This document shows, one piece after another, positions 15,684 through 23,650 of a DNA stretch of 31,048 bases. Location of the stretch: contig JACMMK010000203.1 of assembly GCA_014379045.1 (NCBI GenBank), positions 1 through 31,048 of the forward strand. Reading direction: 5' to 3'. This DNA comes from Burkholderiales bacterium (lineage in GTDB: Bacteria; Pseudomonadota; Gammaproteobacteria; Burkholderiales; CAIKXV01). Each line of letters opens with the position of its first letter. Within the stretch, counting starts at the first letter, position 1. The position numbers were made by a program, and so were the translations under genes. The notes beneath the pieces were generated by a model, which did no database searches, had not been told where the DNA came from, and worked only from the letters and a program-made list of their open reading frames with translations.

Positions 15684-17171
15684 ATGGCCCATCACGGCGT
15701 CTATCCGCACGACATCGTTCCGCCGAAGTCGCAGTATTTCGACTCCGGCAGGTTTGGTCGGATGTTCGGAAAGCTTCCTCCGTTTGCAGCCGATACGCCC
15801 GAGGTACGGGCGGCGTTGCTCGACATCGGTAAGCCGGGCGGGATCATGGACGCCAGGGACAAGCTCTCTGAAGGACCGATAAAACTCATCACCGATCCCG
15901 CGCTCTCGGCGAAGAATTCCAACAATGCGACGATGACCGCCGGGTTCACGTTTCTTGGTCAGTTTCTGGATCACGACATGACATTCGATCCGACGTCGAG
16001 CCTGGAGCGTCAGGTCGACCCGGAACACATCTCCAACTTCCGGACCCCGAGCCTTGCGCTGGATAACGTCTACGGTGCGGGTCCTGGTGGCAGCCCTCAC
16101 CTCTATGACCAGGTCGCGGGCAGGGGAATCAAGTTTTTGTTGGAAGAGACCGGCACGCCCGGCAAACACGACCTGCCGCGCAACAGCCAAAGTGTTGCGC
16201 TGATAGGGGACCCCCGAAACGACGAGAACCTCATCCTCTCGCAGCTTCAGGTCGCGTTCCTGAAGTTCCACAATGCGGCCGTCGAGCACGTCAAGACCAA
16301 GATCAAGCTGACCAAACCCGACCAGATCTTCAACGAAGCGCAACGGTTGGTGCGTTGGCACTATCAGTGGTTGGTGATCCACGAGTTTCTCAAGAAGACA
16401 TGCGGAAGCACGGTCGTCGAGGACGTGCTTGAGAACGGTCGAAAGTTCTACAAGTGGCACAACGAGCCGTTCATTCCCGTCGAGTTCTCGGTCGCGGTCT
16501 ATCGCTTCGGCCACAGCCAGGTGCGACCGTCGTACCGGGCGAACTTCAACGGCAATCCCGGCGGACAGCCGTTCTTCGGCATGATCTTCGACCCGACACC
16601 GTCGAACGCGACGGATCCCGACGATCTTTCGGGAGGGCGCCGGGCGCCGCGTCGCTTCATCGACTGGCCCACCTTCTTCGACTTTTCCGACGGCAACGTC
16701 CGCCCGAACAAGAAGGTCGACACCACGCTCTCGACCGCCCTATTCAAGCTCCCGGCTTCGGTGGTCTCGAACCCCGATCCGAAAAGCAATCCGGCCTCGT
16801 TGGCGCAGCGTAATCTCCTGCGCCACCTGACCTTCTCGCTGCCTTCCGGTCAGCGCGTGGCGAAGGCAATGAGCCTGCCTGTGCTGTCGGCGGGCGATCT
16901 GGCCGATCTGCAGCCGCACGGCATGGACGATCGCACTCCGCTCTGGTTCTACATCCTGCGCGAGGCGGGTGTGATGGAAAACGGCGAGCGGCTGGGGCCG
17001 GTCGGCGCGCGCATTGTCGCCGAAGTGTTCATCGGACTGCTCCAGGGTGATCGCGGGTCCTACCTGTCGCAGGACCCCGATTGGGAACCGAGCTTTCCGA
17101 CGTTGGACCCCTCCAAGACACGTGAAGATTTCACGATCATCGACTTGCTGCGCTTTGCAGGCGTTGCTTGA
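15684..17171 (+). CDS. Animal-type heme peroxidase family protein
   Basis: This 495-residue protein belongs to the peroxidase-cyclooxygenase superfamily, related to myeloperoxidase and bacterial peroxicins. Visible active-site parts are QFLDHDMTFD (Gln93, heme-linking Asp96, distal His97, calcium ligand Asp98), LDNVYG (126-131), GDPRNDEN with catalytic Arg178 and second heme-linking Glu181, and proximal His277 in YRFGHSQVRPSY. Asn follows Glu181 where myeloperoxidase has its sulfonium Met. There is no signal peptide or membrane segment, so it is cytoplasmic or exported by a non-classical route. It would oxidise halides or organic donors with peroxide. The start has GAGGAG eight bases upstream. 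The coding region looks less GC-rich than its neighbours and lies close to a tRNA 3' end, hinting at acquisition. Confidence 0.92.
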   Translation: MAHHGVYPHDIVPPKSQYFDSGRFGRMFGKLPPFAADTPEVRAALLDIGKPGGIMDARDKLSEGPIKLITDPALSAKNSNNATMTAGFTFLGQFLDHDMTFDPTSSLERQVDPEHISNFRTPSLALDNVYGAGPGGSPHLYDQVAGRGIKFLLEETGTPGKHDLPRNSQSVALIGDPRNDENLILSQLQVAFLKFHNAAVEHVKTKIKLTKPDQIFNEAQRLVRWHYQWLVIHEFLKKTCGSTVVEDVLENGRKFYKWHNEPFIPVEFSVAVYRFGHSQVRPSYRANFNGNPGGQPFFGMIFDPTPSNATDPDDLSGGRRAPRRFIDWPTFFDFSDGNVRPNKKVDTTLSTALFKLPASVVSNPDPKSNPASLAQRNLLRHLTFSLPSGQRVAKAMSLPVLSAGDLADLQPHGMDDRTPLWFYILREAGVMENGERLGPVGARIVAEVFIGLLQGDRGSYLSQDPDWEPSFPTLDPSKTREDFTIIDLLRFAGVA

Positions 17172-17275
17172 CGATTCGGCTGCGCGTCCTTGTGCCACCA
17201 GCCAGGGACACGTCGAGGCGCTACACCATGCGTCGGCCGAGGCTCACCGGTCGGCGTCATTTAGGATCGGTGTAG

Positions 17276-17352
17276 TGGCGCGCCCGGCGGGATTCGAACC
17301 CACGACCCCAGGCTTCGGAGGCCTGTACTCTATCCAGCTGAGCTACGGGCGC
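17276..17352 (-). tRNA. tRNA-Arg (anticodon CCG)
   Basis: On the minus strand a 77-nt cloverleaf folds with a perfect 7-bp acceptor stem (GCGCCCG / CGGGCGC), a D-arm, and an anticodon stem CAGGC/GCCTG with loop CTCCGAA, so the anticodon is CCG for codon CGG. The T-arm is GTGGG-TTCGAAT-CCCGC. The discriminator is G and the 3' CCA is encoded (17276-17278). It is a single-copy gene here, 104 bp beyond the peroxidase stop. Confidence 0.96.
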
Positions 17353-17500
17353 CAAGCTGTGGGAAGAATAGCGTTTTTCGCGGTTCCGGTCCAACCGACG
17401 GCGCCCGACGGCAGACGCGGCGCGGTCGGCCGACCGGGCAGGCGCGGGCGGCGCAGGTGATAGCATCGAGCGCCGATTCATCGCCTGGAGACGCCCGACC

Positions 17501-18379
17501 ATGACCGACAAAGTGTTCCTCGATCTCGACCAGAAGGCGCTCGACGACGCCTACGACCAGCAGGTGTGGGCGCCCAACTCGAAACTCGTCAACGCACGGC
17601 TCGCGGTGTTGAGCGAACAGGTGCGCGCCCGTGTCGGCGCACCGCTGCGCGCGGCTTACGGGCCGACCGAGGTCGAACAGCTCGATGTCTACCGGACGCA
17701 GGCACCCGATGCGCCGGTGATGATCTATATCCATGGTGGCGCCTGGAAGGGTCACCTCGCGCGCGATCATGCGTACCCGGGCGAGATGTTGACGCGCGCC
17801 GGTGCGCACCTCGTCGTGCCTGATTTTGCACCGGTGCAGGACGTGGGCGCCAGTCTGTTGCCGATGGTCGACCAGGTACGGCGCGCGGTGAAGTGGACGT
17901 ATCAGAACGCCGCGACCTTCGGAGGCAATGCGAAGCGACTCTACGTCTGCGGGCGATCGTCGGGCGCCCATCTGAGCGCGTGCGCTGCTATCACCGACTG
18001 GCCGCACGCCTTCGACCTGCCGGCCGACGTCGTCAAGGGCTACGTGTTCCAGAGCGGCATGTACGACCTGCGTGGACCGCGGCTGTCGAAACGCGGCCAG
18101 TACGTGAACTTCACCGACGAGATGGAGGACGCGCTGTCACCGATGCGCCATGTCGAGAGGATCAACGCGCCGGTCTCGATGATGGTCGGCACGCTCGAGT
18201 CACCCGAATTCCAGCGCCAGTCGCGCGACTTCGCGCAGGCCCTGGCGGACGCCGGCAAGCCCGTGGTGTTCGAGATCGCCGAGGGCTACAACCACTTCGA
18301 GATTGCCGAGACTGCCGCCAACCCGTTCGGCGTGGTCGGACGCGCGCTGCTTGCGATGCTGGGGCTGCAGCCGCGCTGA
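17501..18379 (+). CDS. Alpha/beta hydrolase of the HGGAW (arylformamidase/BD-FAE-like) type
   Basis: This 292-residue enzyme has the oxyanion motif IYIHGGAWKG (75-84), the nucleophile pentapeptide GRSSG with Ser153, a likely acid Glu233 or Glu236 in GTLESPEF, and His265 in EGYNHFEI. The HGGAW signature and length resemble kynurenine formamidases and BD-FAE esterases, so hydrolysis of a formamide or small ester is plausible. No other kynurenine-pathway gene is present, so I do not assign that reaction. The acid residue appears to be Glu rather than Asp. The gene faces the convergent Bug gene 37 bp downstream and appears monocistronic. Confidence 0.85.
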   Translation: MTDKVFLDLDQKALDDAYDQQVWAPNSKLVNARLAVLSEQVRARVGAPLRAAYGPTEVEQLDVYRTQAPDAPVMIYIHGGAWKGHLARDHAYPGEMLTRAGAHLVVPDFAPVQDVGASLLPMVDQVRRAVKWTYQNAATFGGNAKRLYVCGRSSGAHLSACAAITDWPHAFDLPADVVKGYVFQSGMYDLRGPRLSKRGQYVNFTDEMEDALSPMRHVERINAPVSMMVGTLESPEFQRQSRDFAQALADAGKPVVFEIAEGYNHFEIAETAANPFGVVGRALLAMLGLQPR

Positions 18380-18416
18380 CCGGCAACCGCTGTTTCGGCG
18401 CTGCGCCGCGCCGCGT

Positions 18417-19448
18417 TCAGTCGACCTTGGCGCCGGACTCCTTGATCACCTTCGCGTAGGTGACCAGTTCGCGCCGGATGCGTTCAGTGAAGTCCTTCGG
18501 TGGCTCGAACAGCACCTCGACCGACTGGCCGGCCAGTGCGGTATGGGTCGGGGTATCGCGCAAGGTACGTGACAGCGCATCGGACAGCCGCTGCACGATC
18601 GCATCGGGCGTCTTGCCCGGCGCGACCACGCCAAGCCAGAGGGTGAACTCGTAGCCCCGCAAACCCGACTCGTCGATCGTCGGGATGTTCGGAAAGCGCG
18701 GCAGGCGTGCACGCGTCGTCACCCCCAGCGCGCGCAGCCGACCCGCTTCGATCAGGCTGTCGGCGACCAGCATCGTCGTGAACACGAGCGTGATGCGTCC
18801 GCCGACCAGATCGGCGATCGACGAGGCACCGGACTTGTAGGGGATGTGGGTGAACTCGATGCCAGTCTGGCGCGCGAATGCAGCGCCGGCAAGGTGGCCG
18901 GGTGTGCCGATGCCACCGGAACCGTATTCGACCAGCCCCGGGCGCTTCTTCGCGAGCGTCACCAGGTCCTGCACGTTCTTCACCGGCACCGATGGATGCG
19001 TGAGCATTACATACGGAGACACGCCGATCAGTCCGACCGTCGCGAAGTCGACCAGCGGGTCGTACGAAACCTTGCGCAGCACCGGGTTGATCGAGAATGT
19101 CGACGTGGTGGCGACGGTCAGCGTGTAGCCGTCGGGAAGCGCTTTCGCACCGACTTCGGTGCCGATCACGCCGCCCGCGCCGGGTCGGTTCTCGACCAGC
19201 ACCGATGTACCCAGCAGTTCGCCGAGCTTCGGCGCGATCAGCCGGGCGACGCCATCGTTGCTGCCGGCCGGTTCGAACGGCGAAATCAGACGGATCGCCT
19301 TCGCCGGGAAATTCTGCGCGGAAGTGGCGCCGGACAGTGCCGAAAGGGTGAGCGCGACAGGCAGCCAGTGAAGCGTCGACCTGCCTCGAACCCGGCACCG
19401 GGTCGAGGTGAACGTTTCAGCGGCAGTAATGGAGGCAAACGCGTGCAT
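18417..19448 (-). CDS. Bug-family solute-binding protein (6), divergent from IclR regulator
   Basis: The ATG at 19448 has GGGAG seven bases upstream and gives 343 residues. The n-region of the signal peptide is long (about 26 residues, with several Arg), followed by a hydrophobic core and cleavage after TSA at about residue 44. Landmarks are IRLISPFEPAGSNDGVAR, GYTLTVATTSTF and LRALGVTTRARL. The usual HVPYKG motif appears here as HIPYKSGASS, a second variant loop in this window. It is divergent from the IclR gene with 134 bp between them, so IclR control is likely. The ligand is unknown. Confidence 0.89.
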   Translation of the reverse strand: MHAFASITAAETFTSTRCRVRGRSTLHWLPVALTLSALSGATSAQNFPAKAIRLISPFEPAGSNDGVARLIAPKLGELLGTSVLVENRPGAGGVIGTEVGAKALPDGYTLTVATTSTFSINPVLRKVSYDPLVDFATVGLIGVSPYVMLTHPSVPVKNVQDLVTLAKKRPGLVEYGSGGIGTPGHLAGAAFARQTGIEFTHIPYKSGASSIADLVGGRITLVFTTMLVADSLIEAGRLRALGVTTRARLPRFPNIPTIDESGLRGYEFTLWLGVVAPGKTPDAIVQRLSDALSRTLRDTPTHTALAGQSVEVLFEPPKDFTERIRRELVTYAKVIKESGAKVD

Positions 19449-19582
19449 GGGCAATCTCCCGTGTTGCGACTCGAGACGGTGACGATAGCGATGATGGGTG
19501 GGTGCATCCGATCGACACCCCGGCCGCCTCGAGCAGAAGGCTGCACTGGTGCATTTAGTGTGCCAGATGGGACAATCGCCTG

Positions 19583-20461
19583 ATGCCACGCCCCCCCGCC
19601 AGCGCGCGCGTTCCGGCTCTGGACAGTGATGCCGCGCCACCCAAAATCATTGCGAAACGAGCTGTCGCGCGCACGTCGACTGCTGCGCGCTCCGCCGGAC
19701 TGCGCCGCGGGCTGGAGATACTGAGCCTGTTCTCCGAGGGTCGCCCGGAACTGGGCGTCAGCGAAGTCGCGCGCGAACTCGGCGTGCACAAGAGTCGCAT
19801 CCACCGGGCGATCAAGACGTTGGAGGACATGTGCTACCTGCGCCGCGATCCGCGCACGCGCCGCTATTGCCTCGGCTACAAGGCTTTCGAGATCGGCGCG
19901 CTCGCCGGCCGACACTCGAACACGATGAGTTGGGCACGAGGCAGGTTGCGTGCGCTCGCTGCACGCTTCGAGGCGACCGTGTCGTTGCGACTCGTCGACG
20001 ATACCGACCTGCTGATCGTCGACATGATCGAAACCGACGACGACCCCGAACTGCACGTGCCGACGGGCGCGCGCATTCCGCTCAACTACGGTGCCGGCGG
20101 ACAGGTGCGCAGCGCTTTCCTCTCCGACGCGCGCATCCGCAAGCTGATTGAGTTGCACGGGTTGCCGCGTTACACGCTGAAATCGATCAGCACCGAGCGT
20201 GAATTCCTGCGCGCGGTGCAGGCCACGCGCGCGCGCGGTTATGCGATCAGCGAGGGCGAGACGGTGCCGGGATCGTTCAGCGTCGCCGCGCCGATCGTCG
20301 ACCGCGAAGGAACCCTCAAAGCCGTGCTGGTCGGCGCCCGACGCAAGCTCGGCTTCACCCGCTCGCAGATCAATGCCTTTGCGAAGGCGGCAGTCGAGAC
20401 TGCCGATCACATCTCCGCGCACTTGCCGGCGCAGTCCGGCGCGGTGGCCGTCGATCACTGA
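19583..20461 (+). CDS. IclR-family transcriptional regulator
   Basis: The product is 292 residues. An extra basic, Ala-rich N-terminal extension (1-38) precedes the winged helix-turn-helix (about 40-100, with LGVSEVARELGVHKSRIHRAIKTLE). The IclR effector domain (about 105-285) includes RLVDDTDLLIVDMIE and GYAISEGETVPGSFSVAAPI, both typical. Such proteins repress or activate catabolic genes on binding small acids. Its neighbours are the divergent Bug receptor and the convergent VOC/flavin monooxygenase operon, and it could control both. Its last 7 bp overlap the 3' end of the monooxygenase gene tail to tail. Confidence 0.92.
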   Translation: MPRPPASARVPALDSDAAPPKIIAKRAVARTSTAARSAGLRRGLEILSLFSEGRPELGVSEVARELGVHKSRIHRAIKTLEDMCYLRRDPRTRRYCLGYKAFEIGALAGRHSNTMSWARGRLRALAARFEATVSLRLVDDTDLLIVDMIETDDDPELHVPTGARIPLNYGAGGQVRSAFLSDARIRKLIELHGLPRYTLKSISTEREFLRAVQATRARGYAISEGETVPGSFSVAAPIVDREGTLKAVLVGARRKLGFTRSQINAFAKAAVETADHISAHLPAQSGAVAVDH

Positions 20462-21675
20462 ATAGCCGCGACTTCCTCGAGGCTCTTCATCAACGAGGTG
20501 CGCAGGATGTACTCGCGCGCGAGTGTCGGATCGGTCGCCGATCGGTGCAGCATCTCGTGGTTTCGCTTGCGGATCTCCGGATCGCGCTCGTTGATCAGCT
20601 TCTTGTTGCGCTCGGTGATTGTCTTCACGTGATTGACCGCGACGTGCCTGCGCTGGCGGGTATAGCGATCGAGCACCGGCATGTCCATCTCGCCGCGCAG
20701 GATGCCGACCAGCTTTTCGCCGAGATTCACCGAGTCGTGCACGCCGCTGTTCATCCCCACGCCGCCGATCGGACTGTTGACATGCGCCGAATCGCCCACC
20801 AGCAGCGCACGGCCGACATTGAAGGTCGCCGCGACCCGCTGATGGCTGGAATAGAGCTTGCGGTAGACGATCTCGTAGGGCTTCGAGTTCGGCAGGAAGC
20901 GCTGCAGCTGTTTCTGGCAGTACTCGTCCGACAACAGCAGCTCCGGGTCATCGTCGATATTCGTTGGAAAGTGCACGCGCCAGCGCTCCGGCTGCCCCCA
21001 CTTGAACAGGTTCGACCATTGTTCCGGGTCGGACAAATAGTTGCGGTACGAGTAACCGTGTTCCTTGTCGAAGTCGTGCACGACGGACACGGTCAGCACC
21101 TGATCCGGGTACTTGTAGCCCTCGAAGTCGATATCGAGCGATTTGCGGATCACGCTGCGCGCGCCCTCGCCGCTGACGATGAACGAGCCCTTGATCGACT
21201 CGCGCTCACCCGCTTCGTTGACCACGATGGCGGTGACGCCGGCGCTGTCCTGCGCCATCGCTTCCAAGGTGGTGCCCATGCGGAGGGTCACGTTCGGATA
21301 CCCGCGCAGCATCTGCATCACCTCGTCGATCACCTTGATGCGCTCGCATTGCAGAACGAACGGGAAGCGGGTGTCGTCTTTCAGCACCGCATGATCGAAC
21401 TCGGCGATCATGCTGTCGGTCTCGCGATCCCAGAACTGGAAGGTCGGCGCGACCAATCCGCGCGGCGCGATCCGCTCATAGACGCCGAGGTCGGCGAACA
21501 TCTCGAGCGTGGACGGATGGATGCTGCCGGTGCGCGGCGCCTGGTCGAGATAGTTGGCTTCGGTGAAAGTCTCGATCAGCACGGTATCGACATCGTGCTG
21601 CGCCAGATAAAGGGCAAGCGAAACCCCGGCGGGGCCGGCGCCGACGACGATCACCGGGGCATTGTTCGAGGGCAT
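20455..21675 (-). CDS. FAD-dependent aromatic-type monooxygenase (PHBH fold)
   Basis: This 406-residue flavoprotein has an N-terminal dinucleotide motif VVGAGPAGVSLALYLA (11-25) with a ribose-binding Glu35, and the second FAD motif ALLVGDSAHVNSPIGGVGMNSG (about 290-311), placing it in the FAD_binding_3 class of NAD(P)H-dependent hydroxylases. The intermediate DG motif is altered to SGEGARS (168-174). Such enzymes hydroxylate phenols and heteroaromatics, but the substrate cannot be inferred. It lies 51 bp after the VOC-protein gene on the same strand, so a hydroxylation/ring-cleavage or isomerisation pair is plausible. The IclR gene converges on it. Confidence 0.87.
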   Translation of the reverse strand: MPSNNAPVIVVGAGPAGVSLALYLAQHDVDTVLIETFTEANYLDQAPRTGSIHPSTLEMFADLGVYERIAPRGLVAPTFQFWDRETDSMIAEFDHAVLKDDTRFPFVLQCERIKVIDEVMQMLRGYPNVTLRMGTTLEAMAQDSAGVTAIVVNEAGERESIKGSFIVSGEGARSVIRKSLDIDFEGYKYPDQVLTVSVVHDFDKEHGYSYRNYLSDPEQWSNLFKWGQPERWRVHFPTNIDDDPELLLSDEYCQKQLQRFLPNSKPYEIVYRKLYSSHQRVAATFNVGRALLVGDSAHVNSPIGGVGMNSGVHDSVNLGEKLVGILRGEMDMPVLDRYTRQRRHVAVNHVKTITERNKKLINERDPEIRKRNHEMLHRSATDPTLAREYILRTSLMKSLEEVAAIQ

Positions 21676-21726
21676 CTGTGATTCCTTCGGTATCGATCTG
21701 GCGGGGGTGGATGCGCGGGCTGCGGT

Positions 21727-22128
21727 CTACTCGACCGGCTTCACGTTCTTGACGGCGCCCTTCCAGCCACTGGCGGTGACGTCGAACACGATACCGCTCG
21801 GATCCTTGTACTTCACCTCGTAGAAACTCTTCTTGGCTTCGGTGGGGCGCCCGAACAGATAGCTCGCGCCGGCCTGCGTGACCTGCTTTTCCGCCTGTTC
21901 GAGGTCGTCGACCCACATGCCGAAATGCATCACGCCGTAGAACGGCCCGTTGGTGTCGATGCCGTCGACCTTCCCGTGCTTGTTGAGCAAGGCGACGTTC
22001 ATCGTGCCGTCGGTCATGTAGACGCCGTTCTGCGCGTCGCCCGCCTTGGTCATGCTGAAAGCATCTTCGAAGAACTTCTGGGCAGCCGCGACATCCGGCA
22101 CCGAAAGCGCGATATGGCGAAGTTTCAT
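21727..22128 (-). CDS. VOC-superfamily (glyoxalase/dioxygenase-like) protein
   Basis: This 133-residue single-module pair of beta-alpha-beta-beta-beta units belongs to the vicinal oxygen chelate superfamily. Candidate metal ligands are His5 (KLRHIALSV), His68 (GVMHFGMWV) and Glu104 (FYEVKYKDPSG). Members include glyoxalase I, extradiol dioxygenases and epimerases, and a length of about 130 fits a dimeric metalloenzyme. It is the first gene of an operon with the flavin monooxygenase. A dyad that could bind an IclR-type regulator lies 22 bp upstream at 22150-22166. The exact reaction is not determined. Confidence 0.85.
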   Translation of the reverse strand: MKLRHIALSVPDVAAAQKFFEDAFSMTKAGDAQNGVYMTDGTMNVALLNKHGKVDGIDTNGPFYGVMHFGMWVDDLEQAEKQVTQAGASYLFGRPTEAKKSFYEVKYKDPSGIVFDVTASGWKGAVKNVKPVE

Positions 22129-22149
22129 GGCGGAGTCCTTTGATCAAGT

Positions 22150-22166
22150 GTTCTCTTATTGCGAAC
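22150..22166. promoter_or_regulatory. Candidate IclR-type operator (GTTC-N9-GAAC)
   Basis: GTTC and GAAC flank a 9-base AT-rich spacer upstream of the VOC/monooxygenase operon. The right half GCGAAC resembles half-sites of IclR-family operators known from aromatic catabolism. No clear second copy was found upstream of the neighbouring IclR gene, where only an imperfect TGCAC/GTGCA dyad is seen (19542-19553). Confidence 0.35.
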
Positions 22167-22278
22167 GAGTCTACCCGCGATCGACATCCCTGTCATGTGT
22201 GGAAACGCGCCGAACGCGAGGGGCCGGCGTGCTAGATTCGGTTGCCCCTTTCGTCATTGACTCCTGCCGCGCTCACGC

Positions 22279-23103
22279 ATGTCCACCTACGCAATCGGCG
22301 ACCTTCAGGGCTGCTACGACTCGCTGTTGCAACTGCTGGATCGCGTCGCTTTCGATGCCGCGCGCGATCGGCTGTGGCTCGTCGGCGACCTGGTCAATCG
22401 AGGTACCCAGTCGCTCGCCGTGCTGCGCTTTGTCGCGGGGCTGGGGCCGCGTGCGGTCACAGTACTCGGCAATCACGATATCCATCTGCTGATGGTCGCG
22501 GCACGGATGACTCCGGCGAAGAAGACCGACACCTTCGACGACGTCCTCAGGGCCCCCGACCGCGAGGAACTGCTCGGCTGGTTGCGCCGCCAGCCTCTGC
22601 TCCACGCCGAAGCCGGGTTCGTGATGGTGCACGCGGGGGTGCTGCCCGAATGGACGCTCGCCGAGGCACAGGCCGAAGCCGCCGGCGCCGCGCGCTTGTT
22701 GGGGGGGGCGGCCTACCTCGACTTCTTCGAGGATCTGTATGGCAATGCGCCGTACCACTGGCATCCGTCACTCACCGGGCACCGCCGCGCGCGCTTCGCC
22801 GTCAACGCGTTCACGCGCATGCGGCTCGTGGGAACCGAAGGCGACCTCGAGTTCAGTCACAAAGGCCCGCTGTCGAAAGCGCCGAAAGGCTATGTGCCCT
22901 GGTTCGACTCCCCGCGCCGTCAGACGCTGAGCGACACCGTCGTCTTCGGGCACTGGTCGGCCCTGGGTTTCATCGACCGTAATGGCGTGATCGGCCTCGA
23001 TACCGGATGTGTCTGGGGAAGCCAGCTGACCGCGCTCCGGCTAGAGGATCGCCAGCTGTTTTCGATCGCCTGCGCGCAGCAGTCGACGCTCGACCCCGAC
23101 TGA
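22279..23103 (+). CDS. apaH: Symmetrical bis(5'-nucleosyl)-tetraphosphatase
   Basis: This 274-residue metallophosphatase hydrolyses Ap4A to two ADP and so limits alarmone/cap levels under stress. The calcineurin-like signature is complete: GDLQGC (Asp8), GDLVNRG (Asp37), GNHD (65-67 with Asn, His and Asp), VMVHAGVLPEW and a C-terminal GHWSALG near residue 233, with GLDTGCVWG. Length and motif order match ApaH of E. coli. It seems to be transcribed alone: the upstream gene is divergent and the downstream lipoprotein gene converges with a 24-bp gap. The start codon has no strong Shine-Dalgarno. Confidence 0.95.
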   Translation: MSTYAIGDLQGCYDSLLQLLDRVAFDAARDRLWLVGDLVNRGTQSLAVLRFVAGLGPRAVTVLGNHDIHLLMVAARMTPAKKTDTFDDVLRAPDREELLGWLRRQPLLHAEAGFVMVHAGVLPEWTLAEAQAEAAGAARLLGGAAYLDFFEDLYGNAPYHWHPSLTGHRRARFAVNAFTRMRLVGTEGDLEFSHKGPLSKAPKGYVPWFDSPRRQTLSDTVVFGHWSALGFIDRNGVIGLDTGCVWGSQLTALRLEDRQLFSIACAQQSTLDPD

Positions 23104-23127
23104 CCGTCAGCGCGACACGACGGGGTA

Positions 23128-23583
23128 TCAGCGCGTGACGCGCGATACGCCGCCGCCGGCGAGCACGCGCACCCGATCGCCCGGCTGAAACTGCACGTCC
23201 GCCTCCTGGGTGATCGCGATGATGTTGCCGTTGTCCAGGCGGACCGTGACTTCCAACCCCTCTTTGCGCGTGATTCCCTCTTCGGCCGCCGACCCGACCA
23301 GGCCACCAGCCAACGCGCCGATCACTGCAGCAACCGCACTCCCGCGGCCCTGACCCACGGTGCTTCCGGCAATGCCGCCGACCGCGCCGCCGGCGATAGT
23401 GCCGATCGGGGTACGCGTACCTTCGATACGAACCGTACGCACACTTTCAACCGTGCCCACGCGCACGCTCTGCTCGGTACGCGCCTGCTCACGCGAGTAG
23501 CTATTCCCGCCCTGGCCCGTTGCACACGCCGACAGCACGATCGATGCCACGAGCGCTGCGATGACTGCATGACTTTTGTTCAT
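23128..23583 (-). CDS. Glycine-zipper outer-membrane lipoprotein (SlyB/PcpY-like)
   Basis: This 151-residue lipoprotein has a type II signal peptide with lipobox LSAC (Cys20). It contains a glycine-zipper segment GTIAGGAVGGIAGSTVG (about 61-77) continuing through IGALAGGLVGSAAEEG (about 88-103). A C-terminal beta-rich part follows, with GLEVTVRLDNGN and FQPGDRVRV. This architecture is that of the 17-kDa-antigen/SlyB group, which is anchored in the outer membrane and linked to envelope integrity. The start at 23583 is preferred over the ATG at 23589 because AAAGGGA then lies seven bases upstream rather than one. It follows the PfkB kinase on the same strand by 67 bp. Confidence 0.88.
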   Translation of the reverse strand: MNKSHAVIAALVASIVLSACATGQGGNSYSREQARTEQSVRVGTVESVRTVRIEGTRTPIGTIAGGAVGGIAGSTVGQGRGSAVAAVIGALAGGLVGSAAEEGITRKEGLEVTVRLDNGNIIAITQEADVQFQPGDRVRVLAGGGVSRVTR

Positions 23584-23650
23584 TGCCATATCCCTTTCCC
23601 ACGCGCCGCGCCGCGATGCGGCGCTGACGCAAGCCCGAGCGCCAACCGAG

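Noticed and set aside
17257..17511. Minus-strand open frame of 84 residues over the tRNA-Arg gene
   Set aside because: It contains the well-known artefactual translation of a tRNA (VAQLDRVQASEAWGRGFESRRAR type) and has no gene-like features.
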